A stretch of DNA of 64,000 nt from a bacterium (GTDB lineage: Bacteria > Pseudomonadota > Alphaproteobacteria > CAJXXZ01 > DAHXLG01). The notes below the pieces were generated by a model. That model made no database searches and was not told where the DNA came from. It was given only the letters and a program-made list of their open reading frames with translations. A program made the translations under genes and the position numbers. The DNA is taken from positions 52,698 to 116,697 of the forward strand of contig DAHXLG010000001.1 in assembly GCA_027371775.1 (NCBI GenBank), written 5' to 3'. This document shows positions 56,044 to 64,000 of this stretch, in pieces. Within the stretch, counting starts at the first letter, position 1; each line of letters starts with the position of its first letter.

Positions 56044-56612
56044 TCTAAAGGGTTTTCTAGTTTTAGTTCTTATATCATTATTTGATATGATTCTAATTTG
56101 ATTGTCGAAAATATGTTATGGAAACATTCTTAATTTCAAGTATAGTGTTGTGAATATTATCCAGAAAGTTTTCTTTATATGTAGTAATTTATGTTTTGAG
56201 TATGGCCTTATATAAAACTTCAAAACGAAGTTTCGGCAAGCTTATTTTATTGCGTCAGTAAGCCTTATGTCATTTGTTCAATAATAGAGCTTATGATATC
56301 AGATATTTTGCTCAATAATAGAGCTTATGATGATTCGTTTTGCTATTATAGAATCTAATACTAAGTAATTTGTATAAGTTCTTATTTGAATAATAAGATC
56401 CATCAATATTTATTAGAACTCATATTCGTTTTAGATGCGAAGCTGCTTTCATATAGTATCTTGAAGTGCCATTTTTATGAATAATTTGCTTGGATATCTT
56501 TGGCATAATTACTCTAAATCGTTTAGTGTGCTCTGTTTCAACATCAGTTAGCATGTTCTGAAAATTTTTGCATTTAGACTTATTTTGTGATTAATGAATG
56601 TTTATTTTGTAG
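56044..56612. other. Spacer with a 20-bp direct repeat
   Basis: About 570 bases between convergent rimM and plsX. TCAATAATAGAGCTTATGAT occurs at 56278-56297 and 56312-56331. Nothing else recognisable. Confidence 0.7.
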
Positions 56613-57602
56613 CTATTCTATGTTTTGTAGGTCACATGCGTTTAGACCTTCTTCAATTGCTTTAATTAATTCTTTTTTGTTACATCCAACTTTGATTCCA
56701 ACGCTAATGGCCGCCTGAAAGGCAATTGCATCAGATGAGCCGTGTGCTTTGACTATGCATCCATTAATGCCAGCGAATATGGCTCCGTTGTATTGTTTTG
56801 GGTCTACTATTGAGCGTTTTAGATCCTTACGCAACAGTAAAGCAATTGTTTTTGTAAAGATGTTGCCCGTAAGCGCGTTTTTCAATCGGTTTCTAAAAAA
56901 TACTGCAATGCCTTCAGCAAATTTTAAAATGCAGTTGCCAACAAAACCATCCGCAACAATAACGTCACAATCTCCTCGCATTATATAATTACATTCGATA
57001 AATGATCCAGTGGCCTCTTGTTGAATTTTGGAAAAAATATCTAGCGCTTTCTTAATATTTTCTGGTCCTTTTCCTAGCTCACTGCCAACGTTGACGAAAC
57101 CTACTTTTGGTATCTTGTTGCCAAGCCAGAATTTCGAAAGGGCTGCTCCCATTACTGCAAATTTTGCTAGGTCTATTGCATCGCATGTAAGGTTTGCTCC
57201 AAGGTCTAGCATTACAGATGATCCTTTAGTCGTTGGAATAATAGCTGCAAGTGCTGGACGATTTAAATTTGCAATTGTGCCCAATATTCTTCTTGCCATC
57301 AACATATAATAACCGCTTGGTCCTGCTGATAATACAAAATCAGCATTTCCATCTCTTACTTGCTCAATAGCAATGTATAGTGAAGATTGTTCAAGTTCTG
57401 CATTAGAAAATCTTACTCCTTCTTCTAGTACAATTTTTGCCTCAATGAATGAATAATTTGCAATTTTATATTCTGCAATCAAGTTTTTGACAGATTCCGT
57501 TCCAGTAAATACGAAATGCACGTTGTTAAAATTACTTGCAGCTTTTAAAATTGAATTTGGAGCGTTCTCTCCACCCATTAAATCAATGCTAGCGCGCAAC
57601 AT
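56613..57602 (-). CDS. plsX: Phosphate acyltransferase PlsX
   Basis: Makes acyl-phosphate from acyl-ACP for phospholipid synthesis. The 329-residue product begins MLRASIDLMGGENAP, with GTESVKNLI, LSAGPSGYYMLMARRILGTI, MLDLGANLTCDAIDLAKFAV and CDVIVADGFVGNCILKFAEG; all family blocks present. It follows rpmF by 65 bases in the usual rpmF-plsX order. fabH does not follow. Confidence 0.95.
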   Translation of the reverse strand: MLRASIDLMGGENAPNSILKAASNFNNVHFVFTGTESVKNLIAEYKIANYSFIEAKIVLEEGVRFSNAELEQSSLYIAIEQVRDGNADFVLSAGPSGYYMLMARRILGTIANLNRPALAAIIPTTKGSSVMLDLGANLTCDAIDLAKFAVMGAALSKFWLGNKIPKVGFVNVGSELGKGPENIKKALDIFSKIQQEATGSFIECNYIMRGDCDVIVADGFVGNCILKFAEGIAVFFRNRLKNALTGNIFTKTIALLLRKDLKRSIVDPKQYNGAIFAGINGCIVKAHGSSDAIAFQAAISVGIKVGCNKKELIKAIEEGLNACDLQNIE

Positions 57603-57667
57603 TTAAATCATCCCTATATTCACAAAATATGTGGTCTAAAATCATAATATTCTTTCATGACCTAGAT

Positions 57668-57859
57668 TTATTCAGCGCTCTTTTCTTTAGGCGCTATAAT
57701 GCACTTGCCGTTGTAGTAACCGCAATTTGGGCACATGTGATGCGGCAATCTGCTAGATTGACAATTTTCACATTTTACAACATTAGGCAGAATCACTTTA
57801 GATTGTGCTCTGCGTCTTCTTCTTCTCTCAAGCGATCTCTTCTTCTTGGGCGTAGCCAT
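57668..57859 (-). CDS. rpmF: 50S ribosomal protein L32
   Basis: Product of 63 residues beginning MATPKKKRSLERRRRRRAQS. It has a four-cysteine zinc site (CENC and CPNCGYYNG), the zinc-binding form of L32, and a short tail. First gene of the rpmF-plsX unit. Confidence 0.95.
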   Translation of the reverse strand: MATPKKKRSLERRRRRRAQSKVILPNVVKCENCQSSRLPHHMCPNCGYYNGKCIIAPKEKSAE

Positions 57860-57925
57860 AGTTCACTTCCTTATATATCCAGAAATATAACATATTGCTA
57901 TAATTAATGCAATAAATGGACTGGT

Positions 57926-58537
57926 ATGGAACTAATAGAAATTAATCATAATCAATCATCTCAACAAGCAAAAAATTTGATAAACAAATTAAGTGCAAGC
58001 GAAATTATATTCCCAGTTTCGTATTTGTTTTTCTTAAATGCTCAGGGAAGATACGTGGCTGATGTATTTTTAATTGAACAAGATGCTCTGTTTTTTGCTG
58101 CACCAAAAATAATCTTAGAAAGATTAGTTTTGCATATAAAAAAATTTGATTTGAGAAATGAGCTCATCTTCAAAAGTCTTAATGTTTCTATTGCGTATAC
58201 GTTAGAAAAAACCTCTCTCAAGGATCCTCGTAATATCGGATATTTCACGTATGAAAAAGGAATAGACAAAATAGAATATACTAATCTATTGATCGAAAAT
58301 GAAATCGCAGAATTTGAAGATTTTGAACCAGAACGCAGTATAATATTAGAGTTTGGTAAAGTGGCAAAATTTATTAGTCACACAAAAGGATGTTATCCAG
58401 GCCAAGAGCTCATGCATCGTACTCATGCAATGGGACAAATTCGCAAAACCGTAAAAAAAGTTGCTGATCATGATACTATTGTTAGAGTGCTCAAGTCAAG
58501 TTCTTCAGGAATTTTAGCATTAGTGGCTCTAGAATAA
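57926..58537 (+). CDS. ygfZ: YgfZ-type folate-binding Fe-S maturation protein
   Basis: GcvT-related factor that helps a subset of 4Fe-4S enzymes mature. The 203-residue product contains the diagnostic motif KGCYPGQE (residues 154-161) followed by LMHRTHAMGQIRK, with its conserved Cys, and an N-terminal FFLNAQGRYVADVFL that matches the family's L-x-x-x-G-x-x-x-x-D. It is much shorter than usual (about 290-330), lacking most of the C-terminal barrel. Confidence 0.88.
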   Translation: MELIEINHNQSSQQAKNLINKLSASEIIFPVSYLFFLNAQGRYVADVFLIEQDALFFAAPKIILERLVLHIKKFDLRNELIFKSLNVSIAYTLEKTSLKDPRNIGYFTYEKGIDKIEYTNLLIENEIAEFEDFEPERSIILEFGKVAKFISHTKGCYPGQELMHRTHAMGQIRKTVKKVADHDTIVRVLKSSSSGILALVALE

Positions 58538-58824
58538 ACTTTACAAGTTTTCTGTTTTTAACTTTGATATTGTTTTTTTTATTCTGCTTCTTTTGAAATA
58601 GTTTGATTTATAAAAATCATGAGAGATTCTGATTTTCCATTTTTTTGTATGATTAATTAGAGTTTGATTCTTTTTTATAAATTATTTATATGATCTTATG
58701 AAGTATATTGTTATTGTTCTTATTGTTCAGCTTTGAAATTTTTATGCTTTGAAAAGACCTTCTGTTGTAATGTTTTCTATTAATATTTGCTTTGTTGTTT
58801 TTTTCATTTGAGTTTTTTTGGTTA
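58538..58824. other. AT-rich spacer
   Basis: No gene or RNA recognised between ygfZ and the inverted pal fragment. Confidence 0.6.
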
Positions 58825-58960
58825 ATTCGAAACTCTGGCATCTTCATAATCACAAGGATCAACAATTCTAGATCCAAAGCTCACTTGCTCATAATCTATG
58901 AGATGCGCACTCTTCTTTTTAAAGAATTCAACTAAACAGAATTCGCTTCGTGTCTTGTTA
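58825..58960 (-). pseudogene. Inverted broken copy of the pal 3' end
   Basis: Read on the minus strand the sequence encodes LVEFFKKKSAHLIDYEQVSF then GSRIVDPCDYEDA, matching pal residues VVEFLKKKGVAPHRLSAVSF then GSRVIVPGDDEDA at 59505-59605. The DNA similarity extends from AAGAC-CGAA to the AGAGTTTCGA end, with small indels. It is inverted relative to pal, which starts only 190 bases further on, beyond tRNA-Leu. The piece is a fragment without a start and includes a frameshift. Confidence 0.88.
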
Positions 58961-59045
58961 TGGTATATCAATATAGCCTCTTTTATTCCAATTTTGTGAT
59001 ATGTTCTATTGCATAAGAAGATTTCTTGTGTTTTAATATATTTGA

Positions 59046-59126
59046 GCCCACTTGGTGGAATGGTAGACACAGCAGACTTAAAATCTGCAGGCGAAAGCCG
59101 TGCTGGTTCGAGTCCGGTAGTGGGTA
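59046..59126 (+). tRNA. tRNA-Leu (anticodon TAA)
   Basis: Class II tRNA of 81 bases: acceptor GCCCACT/AGTGGGT, D arm with TGGTGGAATGGTAGACAC, anticodon loop CTTAAAA giving TAA, variable arm GCGAAAGC, T arm with TTCGAGT, discriminator A. CCA is not encoded. The second leucine tRNA in the window, reading UUA. Confidence 0.96.
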
Positions 59127-59151
59127 TGTTATATAGCTTGGGGAACAGTTA

Positions 59152-59640
59152 ATGAGAGTTTATTTGATTTTTCTATTTTTGTTGCTTGCTGGTTGCCAGG
59201 AGGATGGTAATTTACAGCATGCGCCTAAGGAGGCGGAAGTTAGCGTTTCTGAAATGCTGCTGGTTGAAAAATCTCCTGAAGAGTCGTCTGTTCATAAAGA
59301 ATTTTTGAAAAACTTTACTTCTGATCGCATCTCTTTTGGTTTTGATAGGCAGGATTTATCATCTCATGCTCAAGAATATTTATCTAAAGTGGCTGATTAT
59401 CTTGCGATTAATCTAGATCTTAGGGTTGAAGTGCAGGGTAATTGCGATAAAAGAGGTTCTGTTGATTATAACAATGCTCTAGGTGAAAGACGCGCGAATG
59501 CTGTAGTTGAATTCTTGAAAAAGAAGGGTGTGGCGCCTCATAGATTATCCGCAGTTAGCTTTGGATCTAGAGTTATTGTTCCTGGTGATGATGAAGATGC
59601 TTATGAACAAAATAGAGTTTCGATTCTCGTTATTAAATAA
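59152..59640 (+). CDS. pal: Peptidoglycan-associated lipoprotein Pal
   Basis: Outer-membrane lipoprotein that binds peptidoglycan and TolB. The 162-residue product has lipobox LLLAGC (Cys15), a short linker, and an OmpA-type domain: ISFGFDRQDLSSHAQEYLSK, VEVQGNCDKRGSVDYNNALG, ERRANAVVEFLKKKG. In the peptidoglycan site the family's G-H-x-D-x-R-G reads GNCDKRG, so His is replaced by Asn next to a Cys, a difference in a contact position. It begins 25 bases after tRNA-Leu and runs into cpoB. Confidence 0.94.
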   Translation: MRVYLIFLFLLLAGCQEDGNLQHAPKEAEVSVSEMLLVEKSPEESSVHKEFLKNFTSDRISFGFDRQDLSSHAQEYLSKVADYLAINLDLRVEVQGNCDKRGSVDYNNALGERRANAVVEFLKKKGVAPHRLSAVSFGSRVIVPGDDEDAYEQNRVSILVIK

Positions 59641-59646
59641 TTTGGA

Positions 59647-60222
59647 ATGTTGGTTATGCGTAAATATTTATTATTGTTGACTGTTTTTTTTCTTGCTCCC
59701 GCTTTTGCGAAAAATGAGCAGAGTGTGAAAATTGATAAGGCTATTAAAATGATTCAAGAAGCAATGATTTTGCTTAAGGAAGTTTCTACTACAATTGATG
59801 AGCAGGAAGTTCTTGATCCCTCTAATTTCCAAAGGGCTTTGGATAGTATCAAAGAAGGAAAATATGAACAAGCGAAGCAGACTCTTATTGTGTTTAGTAA
59901 GGGAAATGATGAAAAGGCTTTGCAAGCTCTGTATTGGTTAGGCGTATGTTTCTTGGAAGAAAAGAATTATGAAAAAGCTATGGTTACTTTTGTTAGTTTC
60001 TTGAATAAAATTGAAGATGCTGAACTTACTGGCATGAATAGCGATATGAAAAAATCTGCAAGTAAGTATCTTGTTCGTTGTTTTGAACGTCTTTATAGGC
60101 CAATTGATGCTTGTGCTGTTGTTTCTAAGATTGAGAAGGAATATCCAAATGAGGTTGAGTACGTTAAGAATGCTCGCGAATATCTCAAGTGCGAAAAGCT
60201 TGGAAGAAATAGTAGGAAATAA
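59647..60222 (+). CDS. cpoB: CpoB/YbgF, Tol-Pal associated TPR protein
   Basis: Coordinates PBP1 activity with outer-membrane constriction. The 191-residue product has a signal peptide (MRKYLLLLTVFFLAPAFA), a short coiled part (KAIKMIQEAMILLKEVSTTI) and TPR repeats (NFQRALDSIKEGKYEQAKQT, QALYWLGVCFLEEKNYEKAM). The second ATG at 59656 gives the better signal peptide. The gene follows pal by 6 bases, the usual order. Its 3' end has a broken direct copy just downstream. Confidence 0.9.
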   Translation: MLVMRKYLLLLTVFFLAPAFAKNEQSVKIDKAIKMIQEAMILLKEVSTTIDEQEVLDPSNFQRALDSIKEGKYEQAKQTLIVFSKGNDEKALQALYWLGVCFLEEKNYEKAMVTFVSFLNKIEDAELTGMNSDMKKSASKYLVRCFERLYRPIDACAVVSKIEKEYPNEVEYVKNAREYLKCEKLGRNSRK

Positions 60223-60242
60223 AATATAGTCTTCTAATTCCT

Positions 60243-60364
60243 ATTTATGCTTGTGCTGTTGTTTCTAAGATTGAGAAGGAATATCCAAATGAGGTTGAGT
60301 ACGTTAATAATGCTCGCTAATATATCAAGTTGCTAAAAGCTGGAAAGAATAGTAGGAAATAAAA
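60243..60364 (+). pseudogene. Broken copy of the cpoB 3' end
   Basis: A stretch of 61 bases (60247-60307, ATGCTTGTGCTGTTGTTTCT onward) is identical to 60107-60167 in cpoB, followed by weaker similarity through TGCTCG, AAAAGCTGGAA and AATAGTAGGAAATAAAAT. Within the copy TAA codons and indels interrupt the frame. It is a direct duplication at offset 140 bases, starting about 20 bases after the intact stop codon, and looks fairly recent. Confidence 0.95.
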
Positions 60365-60900
60365 TTTCATATCTTGTAATTCGTATCTTATCGACTTCTA
60401 TATTGCTTCATATTTTGCGAGAAAAATTCTTATTAGTATAGCATGATTTTGATGTTTTGAAATTTTGTAAAAATGTTTTCAAGAAATTTAATATATATCA
60501 TTTAAATATGTCATTTAATAGCAGACTGGAGTATGAACAGGTTTTGTTTGAGGTCTTGCTATTTTTTGTTAATGTGTGGGCTGGAATACTTTTATTTATT
60601 TCTTGTAATATATGCTTTGTGAATGTGTTTGCTTTGTGAATGTGTTTTTCAAAAATTACTATCTAAATTGTTGTAAAAATTTCGTGCAATGTTTATAACG
60701 TGTTTTGCATGAATGGCATTAAAATTAGTTCTTTCAAGAATATTTGATCGATCAATGGTTTTTTCAAGTTGAAAAAGTTTTTTATAAAGTGGCGTTTTGA
60801 GAAGAATTTTTAAAGTATGCGTATTATTTATTTTGATTAGTTAGTTTTGCTATGTTTTGTTTTGACTTTTAGTGTGCTAAAGTTGATTTAGGAGTGTTTT
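60365..60900. other. Spacer without recognisable gene
   Basis: About 535 AT-rich bases. A plus-strand frame near 60457 gives only a hydrophobic low-complexity string without a binding site. TTTGTGAATGTGTTT is tandemly repeated at about 60615-60650. Confidence 0.55.
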
Positions 60901-61536
60901 ATGTATAAGTTTTGTTTTTTATTTTGTGCGTTGTGGACTTTGTCTTCTAGTGCGATTACAAAGGAAGAGTTTGTTGTTTTGGAAAGAGAGATGCGCAATA
61001 ATTTATCCTATATAAACAATGGTTTTTTGAATAATGAACATACGCTTGCTTTGCAAAAATTGCATGGTTTATCTTGTGAGTTATCTGATATTGCTAAAGT
61101 TGTTTTATCCGAAATTTGCTTGGTTTATTCTCAATTGAATGATTCTGTTAGATCGGTTTTTCTTGCTGAAATTCAAATTTGCTATCTATCTGATATATTT
61201 GATTTTTCAGGATCTTATTATGATTTTCAAGATAGGACACAAAATATCCATTGCGATATTATGTCTGCACAAAAAGAATTTTTGAATTTGTTATCGGCTA
61301 TCGAGTCAAATTTTTTGCCAATAGAAGAAGCTGTGATTAGCCATGAAATTAACCTTGAAAATTCTAGAAAATTAGCAAAAGATTTAAGTGAGGTGTTGTG
61401 CCAAGTGAGAGTTAACCATGATGATGCTAAAAAAATTAAAGCACTAGGTATAGAAACTGGAGATAATGACTTAGATATGAAGGATTTTGAGTTAATGGCT
61501 TCTCGTATTCATCAATATTTTTTTGATCTAGCATAG
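60901..61536 (+). CDS. Unknown exported helical protein
   Basis: Product of 211 residues, start supported by TTAGGAG eight bases upstream. A signal peptide (MYKFCFLFCALWTLSSSAIT) is followed by an acidic, mostly helical chain with no membrane segment: EFVVLEREMRNNLSYINNGF, LQKLHGLSCELSDIAKVVLS, EFLNLLSAIESNFLPIEEAV. It has five cysteines. No family recognised. It is a single-gene unit at the edge of the long repeat-bearing spacer and may be a host-directed or lineage-specific periplasmic protein. Confidence 0.7.
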   Translation: MYKFCFLFCALWTLSSSAITKEEFVVLEREMRNNLSYINNGFLNNEHTLALQKLHGLSCELSDIAKVVLSEICLVYSQLNDSVRSVFLAEIQICYLSDIFDFSGSYYDFQDRTQNIHCDIMSAQKEFLNLLSAIESNFLPIEEAVISHEINLENSRKLAKDLSEVLCQVRVNHDDAKKIKALGIETGDNDLDMKDFELMASRIHQYFFDLA

Positions 61537-62261
61537 TTTGCGGCTTGTTGCATACTTTTTCGTCTTGATTTTATTTATTTAGATTACCTTGTTTTTTATC
61601 ATCGTAGGGTTTTTGATTTAGCTTTATAGATGATCAATAGCTCAGCTTGGCGGTAAGTTGTAAGCAGAGTATAGAGTATTATTGAGAATTAGATTGTTCT
61701 ATCGTTGATAGCTCTCAAGCATGATTAGTAGTGAATGGAATAGTTTTCTACGATATGATAGGATTTTAAATAGTAGATTACAAGTGAGCAAGGTTGTTCG
61801 CATTGTATTTTAATAAATGAAGTTGTAATAAGTGGTTTGAAGTTTTGAATCTCTTAAACTCGTTTTTTTATGTAAGACGATGCTAAATTAGATGAAGCAA
61901 AGCTGGCAAGATGAGCAATAGTTGCAAAGTATTGCATAATTACTTTATTCATCTTTTAGCATTTAATTTGTCTTTTTCACTCAGCATAGGTTTATCGAGC
62001 ACTCTTAACTATTCTAGTATTTTCTGCCATAGTATTACTGAATGCCTAAACGGAAATTAGTGAGAATGGTTTGAAATTTTTGCAAAACATCTAATGAAAC
62101 TAGCGCAAGCGGGATGTAAGTGATCTTCTGTTGGTTTGAAGTAGCTCAGTCGAAGTTTTTCTATCAACTCATAGTTGTGAAACATTCAGCAGCTTTGTGT
62201 TATCGCTGATTTGCCTATGGAAGAGTATGTTATCGCCTATATATGAATAGGATAAGACTTG
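61537..62261. other. Non-coding stretch before the hairpin array
   Basis: About 720 bases without an open frame that looks coding. Words such as GTTATCGC and CCTATAT...GAATAGG recur (about 62196-62250), suggesting more strongly decayed units of the array that follows. Confidence 0.5.
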
Positions 62262-62698
62262 AATTGCAGTAGGGTTTAAAAGGGCTGTTCATAAAGTATC
62301 CGGTACGAGACTGGGTAAGTACTGCTGTGTATTAATTCATAGATAGGCACTCGGGATTGATTGCTGCAGAGTTTTAAAATCAAGAGGTTGTTTATAAGCA
62401 TAATGTTTGTACCGCATCGTTATAGGTACGATACGATAGGAAGTCCGATTGATTGCGGCAGTTTTAAAATCAAGAGGCTGTTATAAGTATCGCTACGAGA
62501 GCGATACGATGGCACCCGGGATTGTGATTGCGGTAGTTTTAAATCAAGAGGTTGTTCATAAACATCGTATCGGTAACGAGACCCATAGGACTGCTGATAG
62601 TATTATAAGATCTTTTATTGGTACGAGCGATAGGACGACGATTGCAGCAGCGTGTAAAATGGTTGTTCATAAGTATCGTATCGGTACGAGACGATAGG
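62262..62698. repeat. Array of about five degenerate hairpin-bearing repeat units
   Basis: Units begin GATTGCGGCAGTTTTAAAAT-like at 62262, 62355, 62447, 62521 and 62640, continue with AGAGGTTGTTCATAAGTATC and end with a hairpin and AGG. Unit length is 52 to 86 bases. In the unit at 62447 the hairpin is GTATCGCT (62487-62494) pairing with AGCGATAC (62500-62507); in the last unit TATCGT (62674-62679) pairs with ACGATA (62691-62696) with an inner TCG/CGA pair. Both arms changed together between units, consistent with selection on, or a history of, base pairing. G+C is visibly above the surroundings. No protein frame is conserved. Confidence 0.8.
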
Positions 62699-62727
62699 AC
62701 GGCCCCTATGGGGGCAAGGGCCGTCCT
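62696..62727. other. Strong GC-rich hairpin closing the array
   Basis: AGGACGGCCC (62696-62705) pairs perfectly with GGGCCGTCCT (62718-62727), 10 bp with a 12-base loop that itself contains CCCC/GGGG as an alternative fold. There is no T tract on either strand directly next to it, so it is not a typical intrinsic terminator. In such AT-rich DNA it is exceptional. Confidence 0.85.
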
Positions 62728-63168
62728 CAAAATACGACTAGACGACCAGACGACCAAGACCTACCTAGACTAATTTTGTAAGTTTTTTAGATTTTGAGGC
62801 AAAATAATTGCAGGCGGTCAAGGTTTGTAGATATTTGGTAATAAGATATTTGGTAATAATTTCTAAATTCATTATTTTCATAGCTTTTTTCTATAACTTA
62901 CTTTATTGCTATAAGTTCCAATATTGGTTATACGAATAATAATATTGTTTCTCGTTTGTCAAATTATTGTTATGTATAGTGGTGTGTGATGGTGTTATTT
63001 ATAACGTAAAATATTATATAATACCCAGTATTATTGATAAAATTAGTTTTAAGAGATTCTTCTATATTAAATTAGAAAATCGGCAGAATTTGTTACTAAC
63101 TCTTGGCTTTAGTTTTAAAAAAAGCTGTTTAATCATGTGCAAAAAAGCTATCTTTGCTTGCATTTATT
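62728..63168. other. Spacer between the hairpin array and xerC
   Basis: About 440 AT-rich bases with short tandem words (GACGACCA twice near 62742, ATATTTGGTAATAA twice near 62832). No gene recognised. Confidence 0.6.
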
Positions 63169-64000
63169 TTACTGCTTTGATTTGTTGATTATTTTACTGT
63201 GTATATCCATTAATTCTTCTGTTGAGTGTTGTATGTACATTTTTGTTGTCTCTAAATTTGCGTGGCCTAGTAGTGATTGGATTGTTCTTAGGTTGCATCC
63301 TGATTTTAATAGATGTGTTGCACATGCGTGTCTTAGACTGTGTGGAGTGAGTTTTGGTAGATTGTGTTTTTGAATCAGTTGTCTGAAAAATCTTTCTGCT
63401 GTACATGCATGCCATTTTTTTAACCTAGAGCTTATGAATATTTTGTCGCTTGTAATCTCAGGATGCGCTTTGTTTAATGCTGCTTTGTATTCTAATAAGA
63501 TTGTTTTTGCACTTTCTAGTAATGGTACATATCTTATTTTGTTTCCTTTTCCTCTTATTTGTGCCCAATTGGCTGATAGGTTTATATCTTGCCAGCTTAG
63601 GTTTATTGCTTCATTTATTCTTATTCCTGCTGAATATAATAGCACTATTAGCGCACGATTTCTATAATCTTCCCATGTTTCTGGATTTTCTTGTGTGTCT
63701 ATCAATTTCTCTATTGTTTCAAATTCTATGTTTGGTAATATTTTATGCTTGCTTTTTGGATATATTGTTTTTTCAAATATTGTCTCGATTTTTTGTGTGC
63801 GTTTGTATTCAGACCATTTTTTCCAAGTTGCTATCATTCTTTCTTGCGTCTTGAAGCTTTTTTCTTGTGCGTATTTTGATAATAATGATAGATATCTACT
63901 GTTGCTTAAATTGATTAGATTTTCTAAAGAAATTTTATTTCCTTTTGCGTTTGCAAAAAAAATTAAAGCTTGTTTTATATCGTTTAAATAGCTTGTGATT
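63169..64000 (-). CDS. xerC: Tyrosine recombinase XerC, start outside the window
   Basis: Partner of XerD in dimer resolution. The frame remains open to the right edge: upstream of the first internal Met it continues with SYLNDIKQALIFFANAKGNK and NSRYLSLLSKYAQEKSFKTQ, the SAM-like N-terminal domain, so about 276 residues are visible and only a few N-terminal ones are missing. Catalytic residues are present: R (SAGIRINEAINL), K (IRGKGNKIRYV), HxxR (HSLRHACATHL), H (LLGHANLETT) and Tyr (KMYIQHSTEE). It reads towards the hairpin array. FtsK with gamma domain and XerD are also present in the window. Confidence 0.9.
   Translation of the reverse strand, partial: ITSYLNDIKQALIFFANAKGNKISLENLINLSNSRYLSLLSKYAQEKSFKTQERMIATWKKWSEYKRTQKIETIFEKTIYPKSKHKILPNIEFETIEKLIDTQENPETWEDYRNRALIVLLYSAGIRINEAINLSWQDINLSANWAQIRGKGNKIRYVPLLESAKTILLEYKAALNKAHPEITSDKIFISSRLKKWHACTAERFFRQLIQKHNLPKLTPHSLRHACATHLLKSGCNLRTIQSLLGHANLETTKMYIQHSTEELMDIHSKIINKSKQ

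Noticed and set aside
58822..59070. 82-codon minus-strand frame as a gene
   Set aside because: It runs through the antisense of tRNA-Leu and its C-terminal third is the inverted pal fragment.
62449..62757. Plus-strand 82-codon and minus-strand 72-codon frames in the hairpin array
   Set aside because: They translate the repeat units (repeated VVHKHRIG-like strings), have no start signals, and differ in frame between units.
62262..64000. Integron: xerC-like gene plus array of palindromic units as attC sites
   Set aside because: Units are contiguous, carry no cassettes and lack GTTRRRY cores; the recombinase looks like ordinary XerC without the integron-integrase insertion as far as visible.

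Overview
The window is AT-rich DNA from a reduced, host-dependent alphaproteobacterium. Three things point there: an ATP/ADP translocase of the energy-parasite type at the left edge, an rpsT-dnaA pair arranged as in alphaproteobacteria, and a gene set dominated by translation, cell envelope and a few repair functions, with almost no biosynthesis. Type VI secretion genes (tssK, tssJ) rather than the vir-type T4SS of Rickettsia lean towards a Holosporales-like endosymbiont. That placement is inference from gene content, not from a phylogeny.

Layout. 0-3 kb: translocase, rpmA, two repeat systems, iscA, tRNA-Gln. 3-8 kb: single-chain glycyl-tRNA synthetase and a short Mfd without its N-terminal half. 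8-19.6 kb (mostly minus strand): rlpA, lolA-like, ftsK, xseA, mgtE, maeB, prmC, prfA, then tRNA-Trp. 20-25 kb: class A penicillin-binding protein, tssK-tssJ-SPOR operon, xerD. 26-30.5 kb: broken surA-like gene, ppiC-type isomerase, murF, tolQ-tolR. 31-37.6 kb: accC, an unknown exported protein, accB, rsmE, rbfA, recJ, tRNA-Leu. 38-44.4 kb: pheT, surface lipoprotein, tRNA-Ser, an Hcp-like candidate, amino-acid permease, rpmB, DedA. 45-49 kb: dnaA, rpsT, rppH and two tandem exported beta-rich proteins. 49.5-58.5 kb: murB, tolB, a divergent PurC-like gene, thrS-infC-nfuA-rimM, rpmF-plsX, ygfZ. 59-64 kb: tRNA-Leu, pal, cpoB, an unknown exported protein, a 1.6-kb non-coding stretch with a degenerate hairpin-repeat array, and xerC running off the right edge.

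How the genes fit together. Energy is imported (ATP/ADP exchange) and amino acids are taken up (APC permease), while peptidoglycan synthesis (murB, murF, class A PBP, rlpA), septation (ftsK, SPOR protein) and a scattered Tol-Pal system (tolQR, tolB, pal, cpoB; no tolA seen) are kept. The cell therefore still builds and divides a real wall. Fe-S biogenesis (iscA, nfuA, ygfZ) and initiation of fatty acid and phospholipid synthesis (accB, accC, plsX) are kept as well.

The most unusual feature is a pattern of decay. At five genes (iscA, rlpA, dnaA, cpoB, pal) a broken copy of the gene's 3' end lies in the adjacent spacer; four are in direct orientation and one (pal) is inverted. Many other short direct repeats sit in the long spacers. 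The second is an array of about five degenerate hairpin units at 62262-62698, ended by a strong GC-rich hairpin. The third is the orphan Hcp-like protein together with tssJ/tssK, which suggests a dispersed T6SS.
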